Assembly (NCBI RefSeq): GCF_022558445.1
Contig: NZ_CP054699.1
Coordinates: 2,064,001-2,128,000, forward strand
Source: Candidatus Contubernalis alkalaceticus
GTDB taxonomy: Bacteria; Bacillota; Dethiobacteria; SKNC01
Direction: 5' to 3'
DNA length: 64,000 nt
The notes under the pieces are model-generated. The model was not told the origin of the DNA. It did not search any database and saw only the letters and a program-made list of their open reading frames with translations. This document shows, piece by piece, positions 45,322 to 53,313 of the stretch (its first letter is position 1; the number at the start of each line of letters is the position of its first letter). Both the position numbers and the translations under genes were made by a program.

Positions 45322-46073
45322 CTTTTGGCCTCCCGATAACCATGGGTAAAGCCGGAATCATACAGCTTTGAGGGTTCCCCACCCCCGCTGATAAAATCTC
45401 CCACCAGGATCATGGCAGTTTTTTCAATGCCCTCTTCTTTTACCTTCTGAGTAATATTTGAAAGATTCCCCAGAATAATTTTCTCCTGAGGCCAGGAAGC
45501 CTTATAAACTACGGCCACGGGAGTTTCAGGGGTATATCCCTCCAGCAGCCGGCTGACCACATCCTCCATCTTCTGCACGCTTAAAAATATGCACATGCTA
45601 CCCCTGTGCTTGGCTAAAAGGGATAAGTCTTCTTTCGATGGTACTGGAGTCCTGCCTTCAATACGGGTAACAATGACACTCTGGGTTATTCCCGGCTGAG
45701 TAAATTCCCTTTTTAGTGCTGCCGCCGCAGCAGACATTGAACTGACTCCGGGGATCACTTCATAGGGAATCTTTTTTTGTTCCAGCAGGTTAATCTGTTC
45801 TTGAATGGCGCCATAAATACCGGGATCCCCAGTATGCAGCCTTACTACCTTTTTAGCCTGAGCCGCTGCTTTCTCAATTACAGAAATAATTTCCTCCAGG
45901 TTCATGGAGGCACTGTCAAAAATTTCTGCACTGCTTTTAGCGAAACCCAAAACTTTCGGGTTTACCAGTGACCCTGCATAAATAATAATATCTGCTTCTT
46001 CTAGAAGCCTTTTACCTTTTAAAGTAATCAATTCCGGATCCCCAGGACCGGCACCAACAAAAAATACGCTCAT
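45318..46073 (-). CDS. cbiF: CbiF, cobalt-precorrin-4 C11-methyltransferase
   Basis: CbiF methylates C11. The 251-residue class III methylase has FVGAGPGDPELITLKG, HTGDPGIYGAIQEQ, VIPGVSSMSAAAAALKREFTQPG and VTRIEGRTPVP; the last two blocks are specific to CbiF/CobM. It starts at ATG 46073 behind GGGTGAAA. The 135-bp gap between it and cbiL is filled by repeat copy B. Confidence 0.95.
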   Translation of the reverse strand: MSVFFVGAGPGDPELITLKGKRLLEEADIIIYAGSLVNPKVLGFAKSSAEIFDSASMNLEEIISVIEKAAAQAKKVVRLHTGDPGIYGAIQEQINLLEQKKIPYEVIPGVSSMSAAAAALKREFTQPGITQSVIVTRIEGRTPVPSKEDLSLLAKHRGSMCIFLSVQKMEDVVSRLLEGYTPETPVAVVYKASWPQEKIILGNLSNITQKVKEEGIEKTAMILVGDFISGGGEPSKLYDSGFTHGYREAKS

Positions 46074-46092
46074 ATAATTTCACCCACTTCAT

Positions 46093-46213
46093 CTCTTTTT
46101 TTAGGGTATAAGGCCCATACCTCTAAGCGTTAGCGTAGGGGGGCTTAAAATCTGGTTCAGTAGAGTCTCCACCTGATTCCCCGATTGTTTCAGCTGGCTG
46201 AAACGAGTTCACT
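46093..46213 (+). repeat. Structured dispersed repeat, copy B, inside the cbi operon
   Basis: This copy fills the cbiL-cbiF gap, oriented against the operon. It keeps the opening CTCTTTTTTTAGGGTATA, the CTAAGCGTTAGCGTA core and a perfect terminal hairpin GTTTCAG-CTGG-CTGAAAC, and ends in GAGTTCACT, shared with copy C. That shared end contains, on the minus strand, the TGA that stops cbiL. Confidence 0.85.
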
Positions 46214-46910
46214 TTTTAATAATAAGCATTGACAAATAATCTAATTTTTCTCCGGCTAACGTCTCCAGGTCTTGAGAAAAAAATTCCTTGCTGCTGCCGC
46301 AGCGGCTGACATAATAACCGTTATTTTCCAGTCCTAACTCCTTTAAACAATCCAGCACCTGTTCAAAATAACGGTGAACTTTTAACAGCACTACAGTATC
46401 AAACAATTCTATTATTTCTTTTAGGCGGGAGGTGTTCTGTGGGGTTGAGACTACCGCCATGTTTTCAGAGCCCTCCACCAGGGGCTCCTGCAGTAGAGAC
46501 GCCGCCGCTGAGAATGAGTTTATACCCGGAATTATCTCAACGATAAAATCTTCGGTATCATACTGCTCTAATGTTGCTTTAAGATAGTTAAAGGTGCTGT
46601 AAAGGGAAGGGTCCCCCAGGGTGGCGAAAACCACATTTTCTCCTTTTTTCAGTAAACTGCTGATTTTCTCTGCAGCTTCCTGCCAGGAATTGGTTAACAC
46701 TTCTTTATCGTCGGTCATGGGAAATACCAATTCTAGAATTTTCTTACCCTGAATAAATGGGCTAATTATCAACAGCGCCACACTTTCCTTTTCCGCATAT
46801 CCCTTGGGAACTGCAATTACCTGCGCCTCATTTAACGCTTTTACGGCTTTTAATGTCAATAATTCCGGTTCTCCCGGCCCTACTCCCACTGCACAAAGCT
46901 TGCCATTCAT
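46209..46910 (-). CDS. cbiL: CbiL, cobalt-factor II C20-methyltransferase
   Basis: CbiL methylates C20. The 233-residue class III methylase has VGVGPGEPELLTLKA, ATLGDPSLYSTF and EIIPGINSFSAAASLL. It starts at ATG 46910 behind GGGGCGG. Its stop codon lies within the shared end of repeat copy B, so the original C-terminus may have been replaced or trimmed slightly; the length is still within the usual family range. Confidence 0.94.
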   Translation of the reverse strand: MNGKLCAVGVGPGEPELLTLKAVKALNEAQVIAVPKGYAEKESVALLIISPFIQGKKILELVFPMTDDKEVLTNSWQEAAEKISSLLKKGENVVFATLGDPSLYSTFNYLKATLEQYDTEDFIVEIIPGINSFSAAASLLQEPLVEGSENMAVVSTPQNTSRLKEIIELFDTVVLLKVHRYFEQVLDCLKELGLENNGYYVSRCGSSKEFFSQDLETLAGEKLDYLSMLIIKK

Positions 46911-46913
46911 TAT

Positions 46914-47513
46914 CTAACCGCCCCTTTTCGCACTCATTACATATATAGGATTTAAAGCCCTTAACATTTTATATTCAGCTATCTCTACTACCCTGGTTAC
47001 GGAAATCTGTACCGTTTGAAAGGACTCCCATGGCTGCTGTCCTAATAATATCTGGGACTCCCCCAGGGTATCCAGGGTTACAGCCGATACCGTAACATAG
47101 TCCCCTTTTTTTAATTTATCTTTGGACAGTTCCAAAATTTCTTTTAGTTTACCGCCACTTCCCCCTATAATGATACGATCTGCAGCCGGGAGGCCTTCCA
47201 TGACTTCGGCAGCATTGCCCTCAACAATAATCAGGTTATCTACCCCAAACTTCTCTTTATTCTTATGTAAAAGAGTCAAAGCCTCGGGATCCTTTTCCAC
47301 GGCATAAACCGTCCCTTCCGCTACTAAAAGGGAAGCCTCTATACTAATGGTACCGGTCCCTGCCCCGATGTCATAGATCACTTGATTTCTCTTCAAACGG
47401 GATTTAGTTAAAATCACCACCCTTACTTCTTCCCGGGTCAGAGGAGTTTTCCCCTGAATAAAATTATCATCGGGAATTCCTGGAGTTACATAGGGCCATT
47501 CATTTTTATTCAT
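46914..47513 (-). CDS. cbiT: CbiT, cobalt-precorrin-6B C15-methyltransferase (decarboxylating)
   Basis: CbiT methylates C15 and decarboxylates the acetate at C12. The 199-residue Rossmann methyltransferase has TPGIPDDNFIQGKTPLTREEVR, YDIGAGTGTISIEASLL and IIIGGSGGKLKEIL. ATG 47513 overlaps the cbiE end by 8 bases; a longer frame from 47576 would lie in cbiE. CbiE and CbiT are fused as CobL in aerobic producers, so coupling here fits. Confidence 0.95.
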   Translation of the reverse strand: MNKNEWPYVTPGIPDDNFIQGKTPLTREEVRVVILTKSRLKRNQVIYDIGAGTGTISIEASLLVAEGTVYAVEKDPEALTLLHKNKEKFGVDNLIIVEGNAAEVMEGLPAADRIIIGGSGGKLKEILELSKDKLKKGDYVTVSAVTLDTLGESQILLGQQPWESFQTVQISVTRVVEIAEYKMLRALNPIYVMSAKRGG

Positions 47514-48144
47514 CTGCAAACACCACCACACTGTTTCCACTTTCCCGGCTTTGAGCCAGCAAAGACAAAGTAACATCCTTTACTTGTTCTGCGGGTAAAG
47601 TTAAATCACTTAACACAAACACCTTACGGTCTTCAAATCCCTCCTGCAGCAGCACCCTGGCCACCTCATTGGGAGTCATCTCAGAATCAGTTAAGAAGGC
47701 CACCTTTGAAAATTCCCTCAGTTTTTCTTTTATAAAAAGGGCCAGATCCTTCCTGCGGCGGCCATGCAGGCTGAACAAATAGGCATCATGCCAGGAGGCC
47801 TGTAAATGTGCAAAAGCCACCTGAAAGGAACTGATGCCCGGTATTACCCTGATATCTTTGGATGGAAGATTTTCTTTTAGATAATTTAAAAAGCTGTAAA
47901 AACCCGGGTCACCGGAAACCAACACCGCTGCCTTCCTATCAGGAGAAAGATTCTCCAGATAAGATATCACACTCTTCAAATCTCCAGTAATCTGTAAGCT
48001 CTCCTTATTTAAAAAATCAAACATGTTCAGCGCCTTTTTACCGCCGATTAAAACATCTGATGTTCTAATTTCCTTAAGAGCCAAGGGCAGAACATAATCC
48101 ATCCCCCCTGGGCCAATGCCTATGACAGATATGTAAGTTGACAT
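47506..48144 (-). CDS. cbiE: CbiE, cobalt-precorrin-7 C5-methyltransferase
   Basis: CbiE methylates C5. The 212-residue class III methylase has VIGIGPGGMDYVLPLA, LVSGDPGFYSFLNYL and VIPGISSFQVAFAHLQASWHDA. It starts at ATG 48144 behind GGAGGG, overlapping the end of cbiD by 25 bases, and overlaps cbiT at its own end. Confidence 0.95.
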   Translation of the reverse strand: MSTYISVIGIGPGGMDYVLPLALKEIRTSDVLIGGKKALNMFDFLNKESLQITGDLKSVISYLENLSPDRKAAVLVSGDPGFYSFLNYLKENLPSKDIRVIPGISSFQVAFAHLQASWHDAYLFSLHGRRRKDLALFIKEKLREFSKVAFLTDSEMTPNEVARVLLQEGFEDRKVFVLSDLTLPAEQVKDVTLSLLAQSRESGNSVVVFADE

Positions 48145-49262
48145 CCCAGGTTCCCTCCAATCTCTAAAGCATTTTGATCCATCCCCAGAATTTCTCCTTC
48201 ATAGTTCATTAAAATGGTTCCAACTTTAAGCTTATCCTTCACGTAAGCTTGACTCCGGCTGCTGGCCTTTTCCGCCAGACGGTTAAAAACCTTTTTCATT
48301 CCTTTATCAATCAATATTTCCGCTGCCCCCTCCGCCGTCACACCTTCCATAATGTCTGTGAGGGTTTCCTGGGAAGCTCCTTCCAGAGCGGCATAAGCGG
48401 CCATAATCTCTCTGCGTCCGTCGGCTGTTTTACTGTGAGTATCAAAAATCCCCCCGGCCACCTTAACCAGTTTCCCTATACTTCCACACAGCAAAACCTC
48501 TTGAACCTCAAAGCGGGTACAGGTTAACAGCATATATCCTACAAAATTGCTCATCTGCAGCACCTGAGCCCGGGGAAACCCCAAGTTTTCTACCGCCTGC
48601 CGCCAGCCCCTTCTTCCCGGGGTGAGCACCAAAATAGGACTTCCCTCCTCTAAAGCTACAGGAATCTGCAAGGATAAGGACTCCTTAAAGGATTCCTCAG
48701 ACATAGGTTCTACAATACCGGAACTTCCCAATATCGAGAGCCCCCCCAGGATGCCCAGGGTAGAATTTAAGGTTTTTTTAGCCAACTCTTCCCCTCCCGG
48801 GATACTGATTACCACTTTAACTCCGTGATCCGGAGGCAGTAGTTCCTGCAGTGCAGATTTAATCTGCTCCCGGGGTGCAGGGTTAATAGCGCTTGCCCCT
48901 ACCGGCAGAGACAAGCCTCTTTTAGTAACTTTTCCTATACCCTCACCCCCTTCTAGCATGATTCCCGGCTTGGTCACATATTCCACACCAGCATAGACCA
49001 GAACTCCATGGGTGATATCAGGGTCATCGCCGGAATCCTTTTTCACCGCACAAGAAGCCTCTGTTGATGTTACCCTGGAATCTAAAACCTCCAAGGTTAA
49101 AGGAATTCCTGCAGGGGTATTTACCATAACCTGCTTAAGCTGCTGATTATGCATCAGCATCCATAAAGCAGCCTTAGCTGCCGCTGCGGCACATGTCCCC
49201 GTGGTATATCCTCTTCTCAGCAGTCTGCCATCAGGCAGCTGATAACTCCCCAGTGATTTCAC
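48120..49262 (-). CDS. cbiD: CbiD, cobalt-precorrin-5B C1-methyltransferase
   Basis: CbiD methylates C1 in the anaerobic pathway. The 380-residue protein has LRRGYTTGTCAAAAAKAAL, VKKDSGDDPDITHG and IPGGEELAKKTLN, all diagnostic. GTG 49262 is chosen because GAGGAG lies 9 bases upstream; the in-frame TTG at 49283 has no good site. It is first in the cbi operon, downstream of a cobalamin riboswitch and repeat copy C. Confidence 0.95.
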   Translation of the reverse strand: MKSLGSYQLPDGRLLRRGYTTGTCAAAAAKAALWMLMHNQQLKQVMVNTPAGIPLTLEVLDSRVTSTEASCAVKKDSGDDPDITHGVLVYAGVEYVTKPGIMLEGGEGIGKVTKRGLSLPVGASAINPAPREQIKSALQELLPPDHGVKVVISIPGGEELAKKTLNSTLGILGGLSILGSSGIVEPMSEESFKESLSLQIPVALEEGSPILVLTPGRRGWRQAVENLGFPRAQVLQMSNFVGYMLLTCTRFEVQEVLLCGSIGKLVKVAGGIFDTHSKTADGRREIMAAYAALEGASQETLTDIMEGVTAEGAAEILIDKGMKKVFNRLAEKASSRSQAYVKDKLKVGTILMNYEGEILGMDQNALEIGGNLGCQLTYLS

Positions 49263-49552
49263 CCTGCAAAACTCCTCTCCCAAAACACTATCTCATTATT
49301 TATACTGTCCCTACGCACCGGTGGATAGATGTACTCTGAAATTAAACAACCTTCTGAGCACAGTTTTATAAAATCTTTGCCACGAGTTATATAATACTAA
49401 TAATTTATAAGTCAATTACTAGAGAAATAAAAATAAAAAAGGGAGGGGAACAGAAAAGAAAAGTTTGATAATCATAATTTTCAGAGGAAGGGCATCCCTT
49501 TCCCACTCCCTATTTTAAACTATTTTTTTTCCGATACAACTGGACAACTTAT

Positions 49553-49673
49553 AGTGAACTCGTTTCAGCCAGCTGAAACATCGGGAAATCAGGTAAACAC
49601 TCTACTCCATTTGATTAAACGCCCCACCTACGCTAACGCTTAGAGGTGGGGGTCATATACCCTAGAAAAAGAG
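49553..49673 (-). repeat. Structured dispersed repeat, copy C, in the cbi leader
   Basis: This copy lies in sense orientation in the untranslated leader, directly after the riboswitch terminator T tract and about 290 bases before cbiD. It has the best first hairpin of the three (CCCCACCT/AGGTGGGG around CTAAGCGTTAGCG) and the perfect GTTTCAG/CTGAAAC hairpin. The transcript of the cbi operon must carry it. Confidence 0.85.
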
Positions 49674-49676
49674 ATT

Positions 49677-49714
49677 AAAAAACCCCAGGTTATAAAAATC
49701 GAAACCAGGGGTTT
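49677..49714 (-). terminator. Intrinsic terminator of the cbi riboswitch
   Basis: On the minus strand AAACCCC-T-GGTT pairs with AACC-T-GGGGTTT and is followed by a T run (49677-49682). It lies about 60 bases after the riboswitch core and is the likely off-state hairpin. Confidence 0.88.
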
Positions 49715-49774
49715 ACTAGTAAAATAGTATAGATGTACTCACCCCCAATCCGCGAAGGATGAACAAGTACTTAA

Positions 49775-49930
49775 CTGACAGGCAGGTTTCCTGACTTACG
49801 GCTTTTAAGTTTTATCCCTTCCCAAAGCATTTTTAGCTTTAGTGGTTATGATAAAACTTATAACCGGTTACAGTGGCGCGACCGTTCAGGTTTTTCACCT
49901 GATTCCCTTTTAACCTTTTCTGGCACCTAA
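49775..49930 (-). promoter_or_regulatory. Cobalamin riboswitch controlling cbiD-cobC
   Basis: The minus strand begins TAGGTGCC, continues with AAAGGGAATCAGGTGAAAA, the B12-box-type GCGCCACTGT, and closes with CAGGAAACCTGCCTG, the conserved order of a cobalamin riboswitch. A terminator follows at 49677-49714. In the usual logic, adenosylcobalamin binding favours termination, so the cbi genes are expressed when cobalamin is scarce. Confidence 0.95.
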
Positions 49931-49955
49931 CAGTTTTCATATTTAATTAAGACAA

Positions 49956-49984
49956 ATTGTAACACAGCTTTTATTAAATTACAA
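49956..49984 (-). promoter_or_regulatory. Promoter of the cbi operon
   Basis: On the minus strand TTGTAA (49979-49984) and TACAAT (49956-49961) are separated by 17 bp, a good sigma-A-type arrangement. Start of transcription near 49948 would place the riboswitch at the very 5' end of the RNA. Confidence 0.7.
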
Positions 49985-50014
49985 TAAGTAATATCAAGTT
50001 AATATTTTCTAGAG

Positions 50015-51511
50015 TTAAAATACCAAGTCTTCAATAAATTTTAGATCAAGACTGCTGCTGACCAAATCTGCCAGCATTTCATAACTTCTTTCCCATACTT
50101 CAAACTGGTTCAGTTCCCCTTCCAGTTTCAAAGGATGAAGCCCTTTTTTTATGCGTAGTTTATTAACAAATCTTAAACGAAAGGAAACCTGGTCAAAAAG
50201 ACCGTGAAGATAAGTGCCAAATACATTGCCATCTTCACTCACTGCACCATCGTAGTCCATAACTTCCTGCTTTCCCCTTCGTCTCACAAGCAGCAGAGGT
50301 TCTACCCCCTCCATCAAGCTGGTTTTCCCCATATGGATTTCATACCCGGTCACTTTCTCACCAGTTTCTTTTACCTCACCCCAGGCCTGACAGGTAATCT
50401 TTTCATCATAAAAATCAGTGGTAATATTTAAAAGCCCCATTCCTTTAATGGTCTGTATCTTAGATTCCGCAGAACCGAGATCAGTAATTCTCTGTCCCAG
50501 CATCTGATAGCCTCCACAAATCCCTACCACCATTTTCCCTTCCCGGGAAAAGGATATAATTCGTTCCACCCAACACTGCTCCCATAATGAGGCCAGGTCT
50601 TCAATGGTGTTCTTGCTGCCGGGAATGATGATGGCATCCGGGCTTCCCAGTTCATGGGGGTTAGTAACGTATCTTACAATTACACCTTCCGTTTCCTCCA
50701 GGGGATCAAAATCAGTAAAGTTAGAGATATGAGCTAGATGCAAAACAGCTATTTCTATGTCTTTCTTTTTATTCTTCTGTTTCTCCCGGGGAAGATATCG
50801 GTCCTCTTCAGGAATATGAAAATCTGTATAGTATGGGATAACTCCTATTACCGGTTTTTTTATCAATCTTTCCATTTCATCCAATCCGGGTTTAAGCCGT
50901 TTAACCTGTCCCCTAAACCGATTAATAATTACACCTTTGATCATATCCCTTTCATATTCTTCCAAAAGGGCAAAGGTCCCTACAATAGAGGCAAAAACCC
51001 CACCCCGGTCAATATCTGCCACCAGCAGTACCGAAGCCTCCGCTTCTATAGCTGTGGTCATATTTACCAGGTCATGTTCTCTTAAGTTAATTTCCGCCGG
51101 GCTTCCTGCACCCTCAATAACCACTATGTCGTAATTTTGTTTTAAAAAATCCAGGGATTCTCTCACCTTTGGTATCAGGCTTTTTTTTAATTCAATATAT
51201 TCCTGAGCGCTGTAGTTTCCTATGGAATGACCGTGTACCATAATCTGAGCTGAGGTATCCTCCCGGGGCTTCATCAGTATCGGATTCATATGAACTGAGG
51301 GCTCTACCCGGGCTGCTGCCGCTTGAACAGCCTGAGCCCGGCCTATTTCTCCCCCCTCCAGGGTAACAAAGGAATTTAAAGCCATATTTTGTGCCTTAAA
51401 GGGGGCAACCCGATATCCCTTTCTAACAAATATTCTACACAGCGCTGCGGTTATTACACTTTTCCCCACGTCAGATCCGGTACCTTGAACCATCAATGCC
51501 CTGCCTGTCAT
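50015..51511 (-). CDS. cobQ: CobQ (CbiP), cobyric acid synthase, copy 2
   Basis: CobQ amidates the b, d, e and g side chains of adenosylcobyrinic acid a,c-diamide. The 498-residue protein has the ATPase start LMVQGTGSDVGKSVITAALCRIF, FKAQNMALNSFVT, IEGAGSPAEINLR, DIDRGGVFASIVGT and NRFRG, then a glutamine amidotransferase domain with the nucleophile in VGICGGYQMLG and histidine in TYLHGLFD. It starts at ATG 51511 behind GGAGG. It is a complete paralogue of the gene directly upstream. Confidence 0.93.
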   Translation of the reverse strand: MTGRALMVQGTGSDVGKSVITAALCRIFVRKGYRVAPFKAQNMALNSFVTLEGGEIGRAQAVQAAAARVEPSVHMNPILMKPREDTSAQIMVHGHSIGNYSAQEYIELKKSLIPKVRESLDFLKQNYDIVVIEGAGSPAEINLREHDLVNMTTAIEAEASVLLVADIDRGGVFASIVGTFALLEEYERDMIKGVIINRFRGQVKRLKPGLDEMERLIKKPVIGVIPYYTDFHIPEEDRYLPREKQKNKKKDIEIAVLHLAHISNFTDFDPLEETEGVIVRYVTNPHELGSPDAIIIPGSKNTIEDLASLWEQCWVERIISFSREGKMVVGICGGYQMLGQRITDLGSAESKIQTIKGMGLLNITTDFYDEKITCQAWGEVKETGEKVTGYEIHMGKTSLMEGVEPLLLVRRRGKQEVMDYDGAVSEDGNVFGTYLHGLFDQVSFRLRFVNKLRIKKGLHPLKLEGELNQFEVWERSYEMLADLVSSSLDLKFIEDLVF

Positions 51512-51586
51512 GACATGCCTCCATTGTTGATAAATTTACGATATGTTTAATATTCCCTACCCTTCCTCATGCCTTATCCCCATTTC

Positions 51587-53128
51587 TTATTTATTAGTAA
51601 TTCCGGCTAATTTCTTTATATAGTCCAGGTCAATATTTTCCCTGACGGTATCAGCCAGAAAATCATAGGTTTGATTGATCCGCTGGGAAAAAGAAATTCC
51701 CCCCTGAACAGAAGAAACTAAACCCTTATTTTTATACAAGTGTTTAAGAAAAGAATGACGGAAGTTTTCATTATCAAAAATTCCATGGAGATAGGTGCCG
51801 AAAACAAAGCCTTTTTTCCCTACAGCTCCATCATTAATAGAAATTCCCCGGCCGGAACGCTCTTTAATCAGCAGCGCTGACCAGTTTTCTTCAAAAAGCC
51901 GGGTGGAGCCCATATGTATCTCATATCCTGAAAGTTCTTCCCCCTCCAGATCCGGCAGCAGTTGTGCTAAGGCCTTCACTTCAGCCTTTACCTGATAGGT
52001 CTGTTTTTCAGGGTTAAAGGATGTGATGGTATTTAAAAGTCCCAACCCGGTTACCGTACCATAGGAAGATTCCGTATTAAAAGGATCCCGAAGTTCTAAC
52101 CCCAGCATCTGGTACCCGCCGCATATCCCTACCACGGGCACACCTCTATCAAAAGCGTTTACAATTTGACCGGCACAACCGGTTTTTGTCAAATGAATCA
52201 TGTCTGCCACACTGTTCTTTGAACCGGGAATAATCACCGCATCGGTTTGTCTAATCTCTTCCCCGGGCTTGATAAACTTCAGGTGAATCCCGGGTTCTCC
52301 TTTTAATGCATCAAAGTCGGTAAAGTTTGATATTCGGGGAAGATTGATAACGGTTATTTCAATATCCTTGTCTCCGCCAAGTCCCTGGGAATGCCTGGTG
52401 TCATCCAGGGAAACACCGTCCTCAGCAGCCAGATTCAACCCCCGCATATATGGTATTACCCCCACTACCGGGATTCCAGTCCTCTCTTCTACCATGCGAA
52501 GGCCTGGTTCCAAAATGCTCAAATCCCCCCTGAACATGTTGAAAATAAAACCGGCCACCCTTTTCCTGTCTTCAGGCAGAAGCAGCATCATGGTCCCTAC
52601 TACCGATGCCAGGGCACCTCCCCGGTCTATATCTGCTATTAAAATCACCGGAACATCCGCCATCCTGGCCACCAGCATATTTGCAAGATCATTTTGACGT
52701 AAATTAATTTCCGCAGAGCTGCCGGCCCCCTCAATTACCAAATAATCATAATGGCTTCTTAGTTCCTTTAATGAAGTTTCGATAGCTCCTTTACAGACCC
52801 GTTGATATTCCTCTTCCTTTTCCCCGACCTTTCTATCTCTCCAGGGTTTCCCCCGGATTATTACCTGGGCTTCTCCATTCCCCTTAGGCTTCACCAAAAC
52901 CGGGTTCATGTCCACTGTGGCTTCAATCCCACAGGCCATGGCCTGTTCCCCCTGGGCCCTGCCAATTTCCCCACCATTTGCGGTTACATATGAATTCAAA
53001 GCCATATTCCAGCCCTTAAAGGGAGCAACCTTGATTCCATCCTGTTTAAATATACGGCATAGAGCTGTAGCTACCGCACTTTTGCCCACATTGGACGCAG
53101 TTCCCTGCAGCATAATTCCACCTGTCAA
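51587..53128 (-). CDS. cobQ: CobQ (CbiP)-type cobyric acid synthase, copy 1
   Basis: This protein of about 513 residues has the same layout as the next gene: MLQGTASNVGKSAVATALCRIF, FKGWNMALNSYVT, IEGAGSSAEINLRQNDLANM, DIDRGGALASVVGT, NMFRGD, then VGICGGYQMLG and TYLHGIFD. All ATPase and amidotransferase residues expected of CobQ are present. TTG 53128 is preferred: GAGGGG lies just upstream, and the resulting N-terminus aligns with that of copy 2. One of the two may act on a different corrinoid or amidation step. Confidence 0.9.
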   Translation of the reverse strand: MTGGIMLQGTASNVGKSAVATALCRIFKQDGIKVAPFKGWNMALNSYVTANGGEIGRAQGEQAMACGIEATVDMNPVLVKPKGNGEAQVIIRGKPWRDRKVGEKEEEYQRVCKGAIETSLKELRSHYDYLVIEGAGSSAEINLRQNDLANMLVARMADVPVILIADIDRGGALASVVGTMMLLLPEDRKRVAGFIFNMFRGDLSILEPGLRMVEERTGIPVVGVIPYMRGLNLAAEDGVSLDDTRHSQGLGGDKDIEITVINLPRISNFTDFDALKGEPGIHLKFIKPGEEIRQTDAVIIPGSKNSVADMIHLTKTGCAGQIVNAFDRGVPVVGICGGYQMLGLELRDPFNTESSYGTVTGLGLLNTITSFNPEKQTYQVKAEVKALAQLLPDLEGEELSGYEIHMGSTRLFEENWSALLIKERSGRGISINDGAVGKKGFVFGTYLHGIFDNENFRHSFLKHLYKNKGLVSSVQGGISFSQRINQTYDFLADTVRENIDLDYIKKLAGITNK

Positions 53129-53162
53129 GTAAAACCCCTCATTTCCTTTTCCTTTTGTTAAA

Positions 53163-53195
53163 AACAAAAAACCTGTTCTCAGGAAAAAAACAGGT
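53163..53195 (-). terminator. Terminator-like hairpin before cobQ copy 1
   Basis: ACCTGTT (53171-53177) pairs with AACAGGT (53189-53195), and the minus strand continues TTTTTTG. It lies about 35 bases before the cobQ start and follows a CTTCGAGGAAAAGGGTGTG segment like those found just after the two riboswitches, so it may be a regulated attenuator. Confidence 0.65.
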
Positions 53196-53263
53196 GATAA
53201 AGCACACCCTTTTCCTCGAAGGATGAAGCTGGCAAAAAAGATGATCTAGCCTTAAATCTGTAG

Positions 53264-53290
53264 ATAAAAAGGAACCCTTTGTCAAAGGGC
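53264..53290 (-). terminator. Terminator after btuD
   Basis: CCCTTT (53275-53280) pairs with AAAGGG (53284-53289), followed on the minus strand by CCTTTTTATC. It lies 25 bases after the btuD stop codon. Confidence 0.65.
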
Positions 53291-53313
53291 TTCTCCGTAT
53301 TCAAAGAAATCAT

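Noticed and set aside
53163-53313. Third cobalamin riboswitch before the first cobQ
   Set aside because: The core GCCACTG box and the closing CCTGCC segment are absent; only the tail-like CTTCGAGG segment and a terminator are present.
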